From positions 1,984,001 through 2,048,000 of the forward strand of contig NZ_CP009512.1 of the NCBI RefSeq assembly GCF_000970205.1: 64,000 bases of DNA, read 5' to 3'. How positions within the stretch are numbered: position 1 is the first letter of the stretch; each line of letters opens with the position of its first letter. Shown piece by piece: positions 18,701 to 26,773 of this stretch. The position numbers were made by a program, and so were the translations under genes. Under the pieces are notes generated by a model. That model had not been told where the DNA came from. It worked only from the letters and a program-made list of their open reading frames with translations, and searched no databases. The DNA comes from Methanosarcina mazei S-6 (lineage in GTDB: Archaea; Halobacteriota; Methanosarcinia; Methanosarcinales; Methanosarcinaceae).

Positions 18701-20284
18701 AATGCAGGGACAGCTTATTTTATTTCCTGCCAGAACGTTACGGTCAGGGACCTTGCCCCTGAGAATAACGTATGCGGCATTTATCTCTATAATACAAGCG
18801 GGGCAAAGCTTGAAAATAACACCGTATCTGACAACCTTTTTGGCATCTCTCTTGTAGATTCCGATGGCTGCGTGCTCGAAAAAAACAGTGCTTCTGGCAA
18901 TAATGCAGGCATTTATGTTTTAAGTTCAAATAATACCCGAATTGCGGGCAACACCCTTTCGGAAAACGGGCACGGCATCTGTATTGCAGATTCCAGGGGC
19001 AACAGCTTGACCAGTAACATCGCCTCGGAAAATTACAACGGATTTTATGCTGCCGCGTCCGAAAACAACACTTTTGTAGAAAACCTGGCAAATTACAACT
19101 TTGAAGGTATATATCTGGAGTCTTCGGATAACAACCAGTTAATTAATAATGCTGTTCTGGGAAACAGCTACGGCATCGACCTCACATTTTCGAAAAATAA
19201 CAGTCTCGAAGCAAATAATGCGAACCTGAACTATTACGGGACCTCAATGTGGGCTTCTGACAACAATACAGCTTCTAACAGTGATTCCAGTTTGAATTTA
19301 CTGGGAATTTTGCTCTTGGCATCTGAAAATAATAAGTTAATAAATAACACTGTTCTCACGAATCTGTACGGGGTCAACCTTATGGCCGAAAGCACAGGCA
19401 TCGGGGATAAAACAGGCCCTTCTGAAAATATCCTCGCGTCGAATATTATTTCTTATAACCTTGGTACGGGAATCCTGTTCGATGAGAGCTATGGAAACCT
19501 TATTTACAACAATTCCTTTGACAACATATGGAATGTTGAAGATGAGAGCCTTAATACCTGGAACAGTTCCGAAATCGGGAACTACTGGAGTGATTATGAA
19601 GGTGAGGACGCTGACGGAGACGGAGTAGGCGATACACCCTATCTTATAAATTCTCACACCGGCAGCATGGATTATCTGCCAGTAACCCGTTCTTCCGATT
19701 TTCCGGAGTTTGTTGAAGATAGCATTTCAGGAAAGCGGGATGTTCAGGATTACAGGGGCATTTCGGAAGAGTTTGCGGGAAGTTTATGGACAGTTGAAGC
19801 CCTGAAAAATGGGGGTTCTAAAGACAGGAAAGCCAGTTTCAGCCTGAGCACTCCGGAATCTGGCATAACCGAACAGGGTTTTGAACCCTGGAAGCATTCT
19901 GCAATGGTAGCCTCAGGAAACGGGGGCCCAGGAAGGGGGCTTTCAGGTGCTGGCAGTGAGACAGATAGTAAACCGGAGAGTGGTTTCTTCAGGGATTATA
20001 AAATCTCCCGTACTATTGAGGTTTCCAGGGGCATGAGCCTCCTGGTAGGGGATGAAGAACCTGAAAACTCAGAGAATATAAATAAGGCAGTTATGGAATT
20101 CAGGGTTTCAAAAGCCTGGGCTGAAGAGAACAATATTGATATTTCCACGGTCGTCCTCAAAAAGTCCCATGATGAAGTCTGGACTCCTTTTGAAACAGTC
20201 GTGACCGGGGAAGACGAGGAATATTATTTCTTCGAGGCTGAAGCTCTTGATTTTCCAGGTACGCTGCTATGGGAACAGAAATGA
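15737..20284 (+). CDS. exported C1-family peptidase with lectin-like, PKD, NosD-repeat and PGF-pre-PGF regions
   Basis: A 1515-residue multidomain surface protein. Residues 1-25 are a signal peptide. A papain-type C1 domain follows: catalytic Cys143 in DSGNCWTYG, His in SNHLVAIVGWDD, Asn in FIVKNSWGPEWGEEGYF. Residues about 390-515 form a lectin-like beta domain often paired with C1 peptidases. A PKD domain (WNWDFGDGTG) spans about 515-595. A long right-handed beta-helix of NosD/PbH1 repeats (NNTxxxNxxGIxLxxS pattern) runs to about 1310. The last 95 residues match a PGF-pre-PGF domain (SKAWAEENNIDISTVVLKK), but the PGF-CTERM anchor that often follows is absent. GAGGGAG precedes the ATG. Likely an extracellular protease bound to cell-envelope glycans. 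Confidence 0.9.
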   Translation: MKYVNIIFRILLSSILISGLAAAGSGMADENESVAQFTSSPDAAEGGDFAEGYSLAPVNPEFLEYQEQMNKKEKTARLLYSSPNEPTSGTEEYVTGLHPAPVSFSHLKAVEGADDPYSFEPFYDLRALGKVSPVKDQIDSGNCWTYGTYASLESYLLPSETWDFSENNMKNLLLPYYPDSFDCFEGGFTLMSAAYLARWSGPVVETDDPYDSHSRISPEETPIVKHVQEILFIPDREGALDNENIKSSLKEYGAVASSMYVDLACFDPVNNSYYYDGQEFSNHLVAIVGWDDSFDKNKFNPAAPGDGAFIVKNSWGPEWGEEGYFYISYYDSKISRDNAVYTAEDLNSYDSVYQYDPLGWVNSFGYAQNTSAWAANLFTAEENETLNAVSFYTTDSGAGYDVYIYTDPVSGPLNPEGLEASENGTFTYAGYHTVRLDQEVPLTEGQNFSVVLRLNAPDYGYPVALECPVEEYSSKASSLAGESYVSPDGINWADLSSIFENSNACIKAFTDRDAAPEAAFVRNITSGAAPLTVSFFDASRNPPVSWNWDFGDGTGSAEKNPVHTYPEAGLYTVTLSVENEFGDDITSREDCVSVGEQTAILYVDDEVSDTAPGTDAPPDTFPSIQEAVDRAAAGSTIIVRDGWYNETVNIDKTLTIRSECGPERTVVQSDNPEDCVFYITADSVNVSGFTIVGAGDYSNGLLSNYGILLYNVKENNICNNILTDNLLGICLYGSSSNTVNENNASSNVHTGIYLHDSHNNTFLKNRAVSNSCGICLEDSGENRLRSNEMRDNGYNLKITDFGSLNDIDTSNTVDLKPIYHVAGKSDFEINASSRAGAVFCINCQNVAIRDLNLENNYWGVVLCNTDTFLLENNTLANNSIGMYLLDSGDGKIINNRAVLNEECGFLFENACENNIENNTADSNMVYGLYLASSCGNALKNNTMSDNCYNFGAEGLLEPNSIETNNLVNGKPIYFYVNEPGEIVLDSNSNAGTAYFISCQNVTVRDLAPENNVCGIYLYNTSGAKLENNTVSDNLFGISLVDSDGCVLEKNSASGNNAGIYVLSSNNTRIAGNTLSENGHGICIADSRGNSLTSNIASENYNGFYAAASENNTFVENLANYNFEGIYLESSDNNQLINNAVLGNSYGIDLTFSKNNSLEANNANLNYYGTSMWASDNNTASNSDSSLNLLGILLLASENNKLINNTVLTNLYGVNLMAESTGIGDKTGPSENILASNIISYNLGTGILFDESYGNLIYNNSFDNIWNVEDESLNTWNSSEIGNYWSDYEGEDADGDGVGDTPYLINSHTGSMDYLPVTRSSDFPEFVEDSISGKRDVQDYRGISEEFAGSLWTVEALKNGGSKDRKASFSLSTPESGITEQGFEPWKHSAMVASGNGGPGRGLSGAGSETDSKPESGFFRDYKISRTIEVSRGMSLLVGDEEPENSENINKAVMEFRVSKAWAEENNIDISTVVLKKSHDEVWTPFETVVTGEDEEYYFFEAEALDFPGTLLWEQK

Positions 20285-20971
20285 CCTGGGAGGACGTCAG
20301 AAAAAATATAGGTGCAGGACTTGAAAAAAGAGGTTTAAGATTAAGAAAGTCTTAAGCCCCGGAATTTTTATTTTTTAATTTATTTTGCTAATTTGTCAAA
20401 CCTCTCCACTTTCTTTTTTCCGTGGATAAGGACACCAGGCGAGCTGACGGATTTTCTGATAAAAAAGTCTTTTTTAAGAAATAATAATAAGACACTTTAT
20501 ATATTATGTTTTGTATATAATAGGCAATATCACCACATCTTCAGGCAAATGTGGAGTTGGGAAATTAGTTCCGGTACCGAAATTTATCTTGAAATTAAGA
20601 TTTAAATTTAGACCTGAAAAAAATCCTGACTCTAAATGCTACAGTGATAGACGAATAATTTATTTCAACCTGTGTCATGAAGGGGCTTTCAATTCTTGAA
20701 ATGAAGCAACCAGCAGCACCTTTTGCAGAGAGGTTATTTGAAATTCATTAGCGGTAAGCTGTACAGGTAGGGTTTCATCAAAGACCTGCCCCTGAAAGAA
20801 GAGAATTCCTTCTTTGTGGAGGGAGGGGGTATTCTCTTTTTGACTCTGGCATTCTGAGTGTGCTTCAAATATCCGGAAACAGGAAGTTTGGTGCTCAAGA
20901 TGATTGATGCTTCTTAGCCATGCCTATACCTGTATTCTGCTAGAGGAGAGTTCGATTGAAGCACCAAAAAA
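20285..20971. other. intergenic region without a supported gene
   Basis: A 687-bp spacer. Short frames near 20393-20699 have no recognisable domain and no ribosome-binding site, so I do not call them. A T-rich stretch near 20365-20390 could end the C1 peptidase transcript. Confidence 0.4.
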
Positions 20972-21538
20972 TTGGGGAGATGGATTTGCATGGAACAACC
21001 AGTTGATGTTGATAGCGAGTTAGGGTATGAACCGCTTGATTCACCCTGGTGGGTGGTTCTCCTGGAAGGGATTTTTGCCATTATTGTTGGCTTATTTCTG
21101 TTATACAGTCCTGCAATAACAACTGTTATTCTCATACAGGTCCTGGGCATTTTCTGGCTTGCAGGAGGAATTCTTTCCGTTTTAGGGGCTTTTGTATTCT
21201 CTGGAAATCGTATGTGGAAACTGCTTTCAGGTATCCTGAGCATTATTGCAGGAATCGTTATACTGACTTACCCTATTTACAGTCCTTTCATAGTGCTCAC
21301 ACTCTTCGTTATTTTCATAGGAGTATGGGCTATAATCAGCGGTGCTGTAAAACTTGTATCAGGACTTAAAGGGGAAGGATTGGGAACAGGAATCCTTGGT
21401 ATAGTCACCATAATCCTCGGGCTTCTCCTTCTAGCCAACGCTCTGGTAGGAGCCCTGGCTCTACCTTGGGTATTTGGTATTTTCCTAGTTATCGGAGGAA
21501 TCGGGGGAGTCATAGGCGGACTCAAAATGCGCACCTGA
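20972..21538 (+). CDS. HdeD-like DUF308 membrane protein
   Basis: A 188-residue integral membrane protein of the HdeD/DUF308 family, linked in bacteria to acid resistance. About six hydrophobic segments are visible in paired repeats (for example VVLLEGIFAIIVGLFLLYSP and LLSGILSIIAGIVILTYPIY), the internal duplication typical of DUF308. The N-terminus (MGRWICMEQPVDVDSELGYE) is cytoplasmic. Met7 at 20990 is an alternative start. It is first in a plus-strand set with a membrane-gene fusion scar, PPK2 and a P-type ATPase, which suggests a stress-related unit. Confidence 0.85.
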   Translation: MGRWICMEQPVDVDSELGYEPLDSPWWVVLLEGIFAIIVGLFLLYSPAITTVILIQVLGIFWLAGGILSVLGAFVFSGNRMWKLLSGILSIIAGIVILTYPIYSPFIVLTLFVIFIGVWAIISGAVKLVSGLKGEGLGTGILGIVTIILGLLLLANALVGALALPWVFGIFLVIGGIGGVIGGLKMRT

Positions 21539-21576
21539 AAAAGGAGTTTTTTGAGACAAAAATAGGAGACAAGAAT

Positions 21577-21720
21577 ATGGAAAGACCTACTAGTGTTACT
21601 ATTCTGGTCTTTTTGGCTGCATTGCTGGCATTTTTAAACGCTATTGCAATGCTTCGATTTCTTGGATTTTTGTCCTATGGGAACGTCACGTCATCAGTAG
21701 GGGTAAGATGCCACTCATAA
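21577..21720 (+). pseudogene. truncated membrane protein N-terminus at a recombination junction
   Basis: An ATG with a strong ribosome-binding site (AGGAGA) opens a 47-codon frame, MERPTSVTILVFLAALLAFL and so on. It has one hydrophobic helix and ends abruptly as SSVGVRCHS. The start resembles the N-terminus of larger Methanosarcina membrane proteins. The frame dies where the next fragment (an MFS transporter C-terminal half) begins in another frame, so the gene was probably cut by a deletion near 21690-21705. Confidence 0.6.
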
Positions 21721-22505
21721 GGCTTGATGTGCTCAGGGACCGCGGGGTTACTTCAGGAGTTTTCACTCAGACGGCTCAGACTCTTCTTTTTGGAGGTTTC
21801 CTGTTCAGCATGGCTCTCTTCTTTCAGGTCGCCCTGGGACTCAACGCGATACAGACAGGTTTTCTTTACCTCCCCCTCTCCATACCTCTTTTAATTGCTT
21901 CGGTTGCAGCATCCCGGTTATCTTCCCGCATGGCCCCAAAGATCATTATTCAGGCTGGGCTACTCATACTTATTGCGGGGCTTTTCCTGTCTAGTGCAAC
22001 CATCAATATAGAGGTCAGAGGGCCTGGCCTGATGACCGGGTTTGCCCTGATAGGTACAGGTTGGGGGCTTATAGCATCCCAGGTAATGAATCTCGTACTT
22101 TCGCAGGTACTTCCTGAAAGAACGAGCGAGACAGCTGCCCTTATGAGCGCTTCCCAGAACCTGGGAATGTCTCTCAGGACTGCATTGATGGGTTCCATCG
22201 TCATTGCAGGCCTGGTAGCAGGAGCCACCGCCCTCATGGATGAAAGTACTGTTATTCCAGAGGATCTCAAGCCCGCTGTGATATCCTCAGTAGAGGAGAA
22301 TGCCCAGTTTTTGAGCGATGAAGAACTGCAGGCTGTCCTGCAAGATGCTCCTCCTGAAGTTTCACAGGAGATATTGAGGATCAACGAAAACGTCCGCATT
22401 GAGGGAATAAAAACCTCCCTCTGGGGGCTGGTGATTTTTGCGGTAGTGGGCTTAATAGTCTCGATCTTCCTGCCGCCTGAAATTTTAGTCTCTAAAAAAG
22501 AATGA
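21708..22505 (+). pseudogene. C-terminal half of an MFS (DHA2-type) drug transporter
   Basis: 265 codons encode only the second half of a major-facilitator drug transporter. Six or seven hydrophobic helices are present, including GFLYLPLSIPLLIASVAASR and IGTGWGLIASQVMNLVLSQV. The large polar loop before the last helix (ESTVIPEDLKPAVISS) is typical of the 14-helix DHA2 group. The N-terminal half (usually 200 or more residues) is missing. The frame opens at ATG 21708, preceded by TAGGGGTAAG, and overlaps the truncated ORF upstream. It cannot be a complete transporter and is best read as the surviving part of a deletion event. Confidence 0.75.
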
Positions 22506-22587
22506 AGATCAAGCACATCCAGATGACCTTCGGAAATTCGACAGGTCTTGAACATTCAATAGGCAGAATAATACAGGAAGTCAAAAT

Positions 22588-23631
22588 ATGGCAGCCAAAA
22601 TTGAAGATGTGGAAACCAGAATTGAAGCATTGATGGACGTCATGAGAGTCCCTCCCGGCAAAAAGATCAACTTGAAGAAGGACTACGACCCCGGCTTCAC
22701 CGGGAAATGGATGACGAAGGCAGAGGCAAAAGAAACCCTGGCAAGAGGCATCCAGATGCTTGCCGAGATGCAGGATAAGCTCTGGGCTCAGAACCAGTAT
22801 GCCGTACTCATGAACCTTCAGGCACTCGATGCAGCCGGCAAGGACGGCACCATTAAGCACGTCATGTCAGGAGTCAACCCGCAGGGGGTCGATGTCCACA
22901 GTTTCAAGGGGCCTTCAAGTGAGGAAATGGACCACGATTATCTCTGGCGCAACTTCAAGGCCCTGCCTTCTCGCGGCCGCATCGGGATTTTCAACCGTTC
23001 CTACTATGAAGAAGTCCTGGTCGTAAGGGTGCACCCCGAATTCCTCGCCAGCCAGCAGCTCCCGCCCAAACTTAAGGACAAGCGTATCTGGAGGAGGCGC
23101 TTCGAGGAGATCAACAACTTCGAGAAGTATCTGGTTGACAACGGTATCGTTGTCATCAAGTTCTTTCTGTACGTGTCCAAAGAAGCCCAGAAGGAGCGTT
23201 TCCTGAGGCGGACCCAGTTGCCGGAGAAGAACTGGAAGTTCTCCGCAGCCGACATAAAAGAGCGGGCCCACTGGGACGATTATATCGCTGCCTACGAAGA
23301 CATGTTCAACCATACAAGTACTGAGTGGGCGCCATGGTACATCGTGCCGGCCGATCACAAGTGGTTCACAAGGCTGGCCGTGGCTGCCGTACTTTACTAC
23401 ACGATGGAAAAACTTAACCTCGCCTATCCTACAGTCAGTGAGGAGCAGAAACAGGCTTTGATTGCGGCAAAGGAAGAGCTGGAGAGAGAGGACAGCGGTC
23501 CGAAGGATAAGGCCGTTGTAAAGGCCGAAGAGGAGGAAGATGCCGATCCACAAGACCCGGCTTCAAACGGTGAAGTCCCGAAGGACGAATCTAAGAAGGA
23601 AAGCAAGAAAAAGGGCAGCAAGAACAGGTAA
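22588..23631 (+). CDS. ppk2: polyphosphate kinase 2 family phosphotransferase
   Basis: A 347-residue PPK2-family enzyme, which transfers phosphate between polyphosphate and nucleotides. The P-loop variant LDAAGKDGTIKH is near residue 90. The lid/Walker B motif IFNRSYYEEVLVVRVHPE is near 135, and KFFLYVSKEAQKERFLRR corresponds to the conserved Arg-rich lid. The last 60 residues are an acidic and lysine-rich tail. Whether it prefers AMP, ADP or GDP cannot be read from the sequence. AGGAAG precedes the ATG. Base composition is clearly more GC-rich than neighbouring Methanosarcina genes, as in the ATPase that follows, which suggests joint transfer from bacteria. Confidence 0.9.
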   Translation: MAAKIEDVETRIEALMDVMRVPPGKKINLKKDYDPGFTGKWMTKAEAKETLARGIQMLAEMQDKLWAQNQYAVLMNLQALDAAGKDGTIKHVMSGVNPQGVDVHSFKGPSSEEMDHDYLWRNFKALPSRGRIGIFNRSYYEEVLVVRVHPEFLASQQLPPKLKDKRIWRRRFEEINNFEKYLVDNGIVVIKFFLYVSKEAQKERFLRRTQLPEKNWKFSAADIKERAHWDDYIAAYEDMFNHTSTEWAPWYIVPADHKWFTRLAVAAVLYYTMEKLNLAYPTVSEEQKQALIAAKEELEREDSGPKDKAVVKAEEEEDADPQDPASNGEVPKDESKKESKKKGSKNR

Positions 23632-23706
23632 GGTCATGCAAGAGCAGGGATACTTTCAACCTGAAAGATCAAGCCTCCACACTTTTCAAACTCAAGGAGA
23701 AGGAAC

Positions 23707-26535
23707 ATGTCACCCCAATCTGATAAAGCCACATCGCCGGGTCCGGCACAAACGGAGTCAGGTGTCAATTGGTACGCACTTACGCCCACAGAAGTCGCCA
23801 GCCGACTTCAGGTCGGTCTTGACAGAGGCTTAAGTGCAGCTGAGGCTCAGCAGCGCTTGCAGCAGTACGGCCCGAATCATCTGGTGGATACGAATAAGGA
23901 GCCGGGCTGGAAGGCGTTCCTGCGGCAGTACAAAGACCTGATGCAGATAGTCCTGCTTGTGGCGGCGATCGTCAACCAGATATTCACAGGTAAGTGGGGA
24001 ACTACGCTGGTGCTTGCGAGTCTGACCGTCTTCAACGCAATGCTGGGCCTGCGTGGAGAATCCAAGGCTGCTGCCAGCCTGGAGGAGCTAGCCGGGACGA
24101 TGAAGAGCATCACTCATGTGCGCAGGGATGGAGTGGCGCAGGAAGTCGACATCGCGCAGGTGGTGCCAGGGGATGTTGTGTTGATGGAGGCGGGAGATGT
24201 CGTCCCTGCCGACGGGCGCCTTTTTGTGACGGCCACTATGGAAATAGAGGAAGCGGCTCTGACTGGCGAAAGCGTTGCTTCCTTCAAGAACAGCGAGATT
24301 ATAGAAGGGGCTGAGGTACCACTGGGTGACCGCCACAACATGGCATACATGAACACTTCGGTCACGCGTGGTCGCGGCGAAATGGTCGTCACCACTACCG
24401 GTATGGGTACTGAGATGGGTCACATCGCCGACCTGCTCAACAAGACCAAGGCAGATAAAACACCCCTGCAGAAGCAGCTTGACCGGCTGACGATGATAAT
24501 TGCAGCGCTTGCAGGTCTTGCATTTATCCTGATGGTCATAATGGGGATCAATAACGGGCAGCCACTGGACGATATCTTCATCGCCGGTGTGGCTCTGGCT
24601 ATCGCAGCCATCCCCACAGGTCTGCCGGCTGTGGTCATCACCATGTATTCCATGGGCACGCGGGAGCTGGCTGCCCAGAATGCCATTGTCAAACGGCTGC
24701 CATCGGTGGAGACTCTTGGTTCTGTCTCGGCTATATGCACAGACAAGACCGGCACGCTGACGCTCAACAAGATGACAGCGGTTGAGTTTACCGTCCCAGG
24801 CCAGAACCGTTACCATGTGACGGGGGAAGGCTACGGCACCAGGGGCGAGTTGAAACTGACCCAGGGCATCCCTGCCGGCCAGCCGTGGCAGAAAAGCACG
24901 ACGCCTTACAGCACCGGGGGAAAGATACAGAGCGCAGGCGGGACAAGGATCGACCTTGATCAGGTCCTGCTGCCCATGGCTCTGTGCGCCGATGCCAGGC
25001 TGGACGGTGAAACGCTGATAGGCGACCCTACAGAGGGCGCTCTGATCGTTTTGGCTGAGAAGGGGGGCATCCATGTGGACAGCGCGCGAGAGATGTTTCC
25101 GCGTGTAGCCGAGGTGCCTTTCGATGCCGAATATAAGTTCATGGCTACCTTCCACAATATGACAGATGAGCAGGGTAAGCCGGTTGTGCGTTGCTGCGTC
25201 AAGGGGGCACCTGATGTGTTGATCGCTCGTGCTGGATACTACTGGCTGCCGGGAAGAGATCCGGCGGCAGTAACCGATGAAAATCGTAAGCTGGCACTGG
25301 CTGAAAACGACCGCATGGCGGCTGCCGGTGAGAGGGTTATGGTAGTGGCGCGCCGCGATTTCGATCCGACCACTTTCGATCCTAAAGGCAATTTGCTCGA
25401 CCTGGTGCAGGACCTGACTCTTCTGGCGATGGTGGGAATAGTCGATCCGCCTAGGGCAGAGGCAAAGGATGCCATTGCCAGGTGCCACAGTGCCGGGATC
25501 CAGGTGCGCATGATTACTGGCGACCATGCGGTGACAGCCGCCGCCATAGGTCACGAGCTGGGTATAGAGGGCCAGGCTCTGACAGGGGCGCAATTTGCCG
25601 CCATTCCTGATGAGCAGTTGAAGCCACAGCTGGATCAGATAGGCGTGGTGGCTCGCGTGACACCGGAAGACAAAATCCGGCTGGTGACAATGCTACAGCA
25701 GAAGGACAATATCGTGGCAATGACGGGCGATGGTGTCAACGATGCCCCGGCATTGAAGAAGGCAGACATAGGTGTGGCTATGGGTATTACAGGCACCGAA
25801 GTCTCTAAGGGCGCAGCGGTGATGATCCTGACCGACGACAACTTCGCCACCATCGTCAAAGCTGTGGAGTATGGCCGGAACATCTACAACAACCTGTTCA
25901 ACTTCGTCCGCTTCCAGATGGGACAACTGGTGGCATACATCACATGCTACCTGCTGGCTGCATTCTTCTTCGTACTCGGTGGAGTCCCGTTTGCGGCACT
26001 CGTCATCCTGTTTCTGAACTTCCTGATCTCAGTCCCTGTGGCTATGGCACTGGGGTTCGACAAGCCGACCTCAGGCCTGATGGATAAGAAACCTAGGCCG
26101 TTGAAGCAACCCCTCCTGTCAACTTCACAATGGGTGCGCATCGCCTTCCTCGGCATCCTGATGGCTATCGCCACGGTATATCTGGAGGCGATCTATGAAG
26201 AGGCAGGCGTGACCACGGCGGCCACCATGGGCTTTGTGGCTTTCGTTTTGCTCAGCATCTCAAGGGGACTCAGCGCTCGCAGCGAGACCGAGACTGCCTT
26301 TGACAGGGACATTATTCATGATCGAAACCAGATGTTCCTCTATAGCATGGCGTTGTTGATAACCATCCTGGCGACCGAGCTCGGCTTCCTGCAGCGCCTT
26401 CTGGGTCTTACCTCGCTAAGTGGGGACCAGTGGCGGATCTGCATAGCCGCTGCCATTGCCCTTTTGCTCGTAGACGAGGTCATCAAGGTCTTCCTTCGCA
26501 GCCGTCTCCATGATGTGAAAGCTCCTGTCACCTGA
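23707..26535 (+). CDS. P2-like P-type cation ATPase with altered ion-site residues
   Basis: A 942-residue P-type ATPase. An N-terminal cation-ATPase domain (about 20-90) precedes the actuator domain with LTGES. The phosphorylation motif is DKTGTLT (Asp346) and the hinge is TGDGVNDAPALKKADIGVAMG. About ten membrane helices are present. Overall layout matches Ca/Na-type P2 pumps, but all three acidic ion-binding positions of SERCA are replaced. The M4 motif is PTGLP (Thr304 for Glu309), M5 has MGQLV (Gln740 for Glu771) and M6 has NFLIS (Ser775 for Asp800, with Asn771 kept). The ion is therefore uncertain. The gene is GC-rich and follows ppk2 by 75 bp, probably in the same transcript. Confidence 0.93.
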   Translation: MSPQSDKATSPGPAQTESGVNWYALTPTEVASRLQVGLDRGLSAAEAQQRLQQYGPNHLVDTNKEPGWKAFLRQYKDLMQIVLLVAAIVNQIFTGKWGTTLVLASLTVFNAMLGLRGESKAAASLEELAGTMKSITHVRRDGVAQEVDIAQVVPGDVVLMEAGDVVPADGRLFVTATMEIEEAALTGESVASFKNSEIIEGAEVPLGDRHNMAYMNTSVTRGRGEMVVTTTGMGTEMGHIADLLNKTKADKTPLQKQLDRLTMIIAALAGLAFILMVIMGINNGQPLDDIFIAGVALAIAAIPTGLPAVVITMYSMGTRELAAQNAIVKRLPSVETLGSVSAICTDKTGTLTLNKMTAVEFTVPGQNRYHVTGEGYGTRGELKLTQGIPAGQPWQKSTTPYSTGGKIQSAGGTRIDLDQVLLPMALCADARLDGETLIGDPTEGALIVLAEKGGIHVDSAREMFPRVAEVPFDAEYKFMATFHNMTDEQGKPVVRCCVKGAPDVLIARAGYYWLPGRDPAAVTDENRKLALAENDRMAAAGERVMVVARRDFDPTTFDPKGNLLDLVQDLTLLAMVGIVDPPRAEAKDAIARCHSAGIQVRMITGDHAVTAAAIGHELGIEGQALTGAQFAAIPDEQLKPQLDQIGVVARVTPEDKIRLVTMLQQKDNIVAMTGDGVNDAPALKKADIGVAMGITGTEVSKGAAVMILTDDNFATIVKAVEYGRNIYNNLFNFVRFQMGQLVAYITCYLLAAFFFVLGGVPFAALVILFLNFLISVPVAMALGFDKPTSGLMDKKPRPLKQPLLSTSQWVRIAFLGILMAIATVYLEAIYEEAGVTTAATMGFVAFVLLSISRGLSARSETETAFDRDIIHDRNQMFLYSMALLITILATELGFLQRLLGLTSLSGDQWRICIAAAIALLLVDEVIKVFLRSRLHDVKAPVT

Positions 26536-26773
26536 AATTCTGTTCCTCCATAAACCAGGAAGTAAAACCATCTGTGGATTTGAAAAATTTGAAAGGTCTT
26601 GAAAAAGTTTGAAAGAGGGATAAAAAATCGATTATCCTTTTTGTAGCGATTCTGCTGAAAACAGACTTTTTCTACCAGGTAAATCTATTAACACGTTTAC
26701 TCAACCCGTTTACTCAGGAACTGTAATATTAAGGATGAAAAAATATATATTCGTAGTCTTTGCAATAGATTTG

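Noticed and set aside
20393-20699. Two overlapping 62-70 codon plus-strand frames
   Set aside because: No ribosome-binding site, no domain, low-complexity AT-rich composition.
22915-23553. 212-codon minus-strand frame opposite ppk2
   Set aside because: Antisense shadow of a clear PPK2 gene.
24088-25593. 501-codon minus-strand frame inside the P-type ATPase gene
   Set aside because: Shadow frame in a GC-rich coding region; its protein lacks any domain and is rich in His, Cys and Arg as expected from antisense reading.
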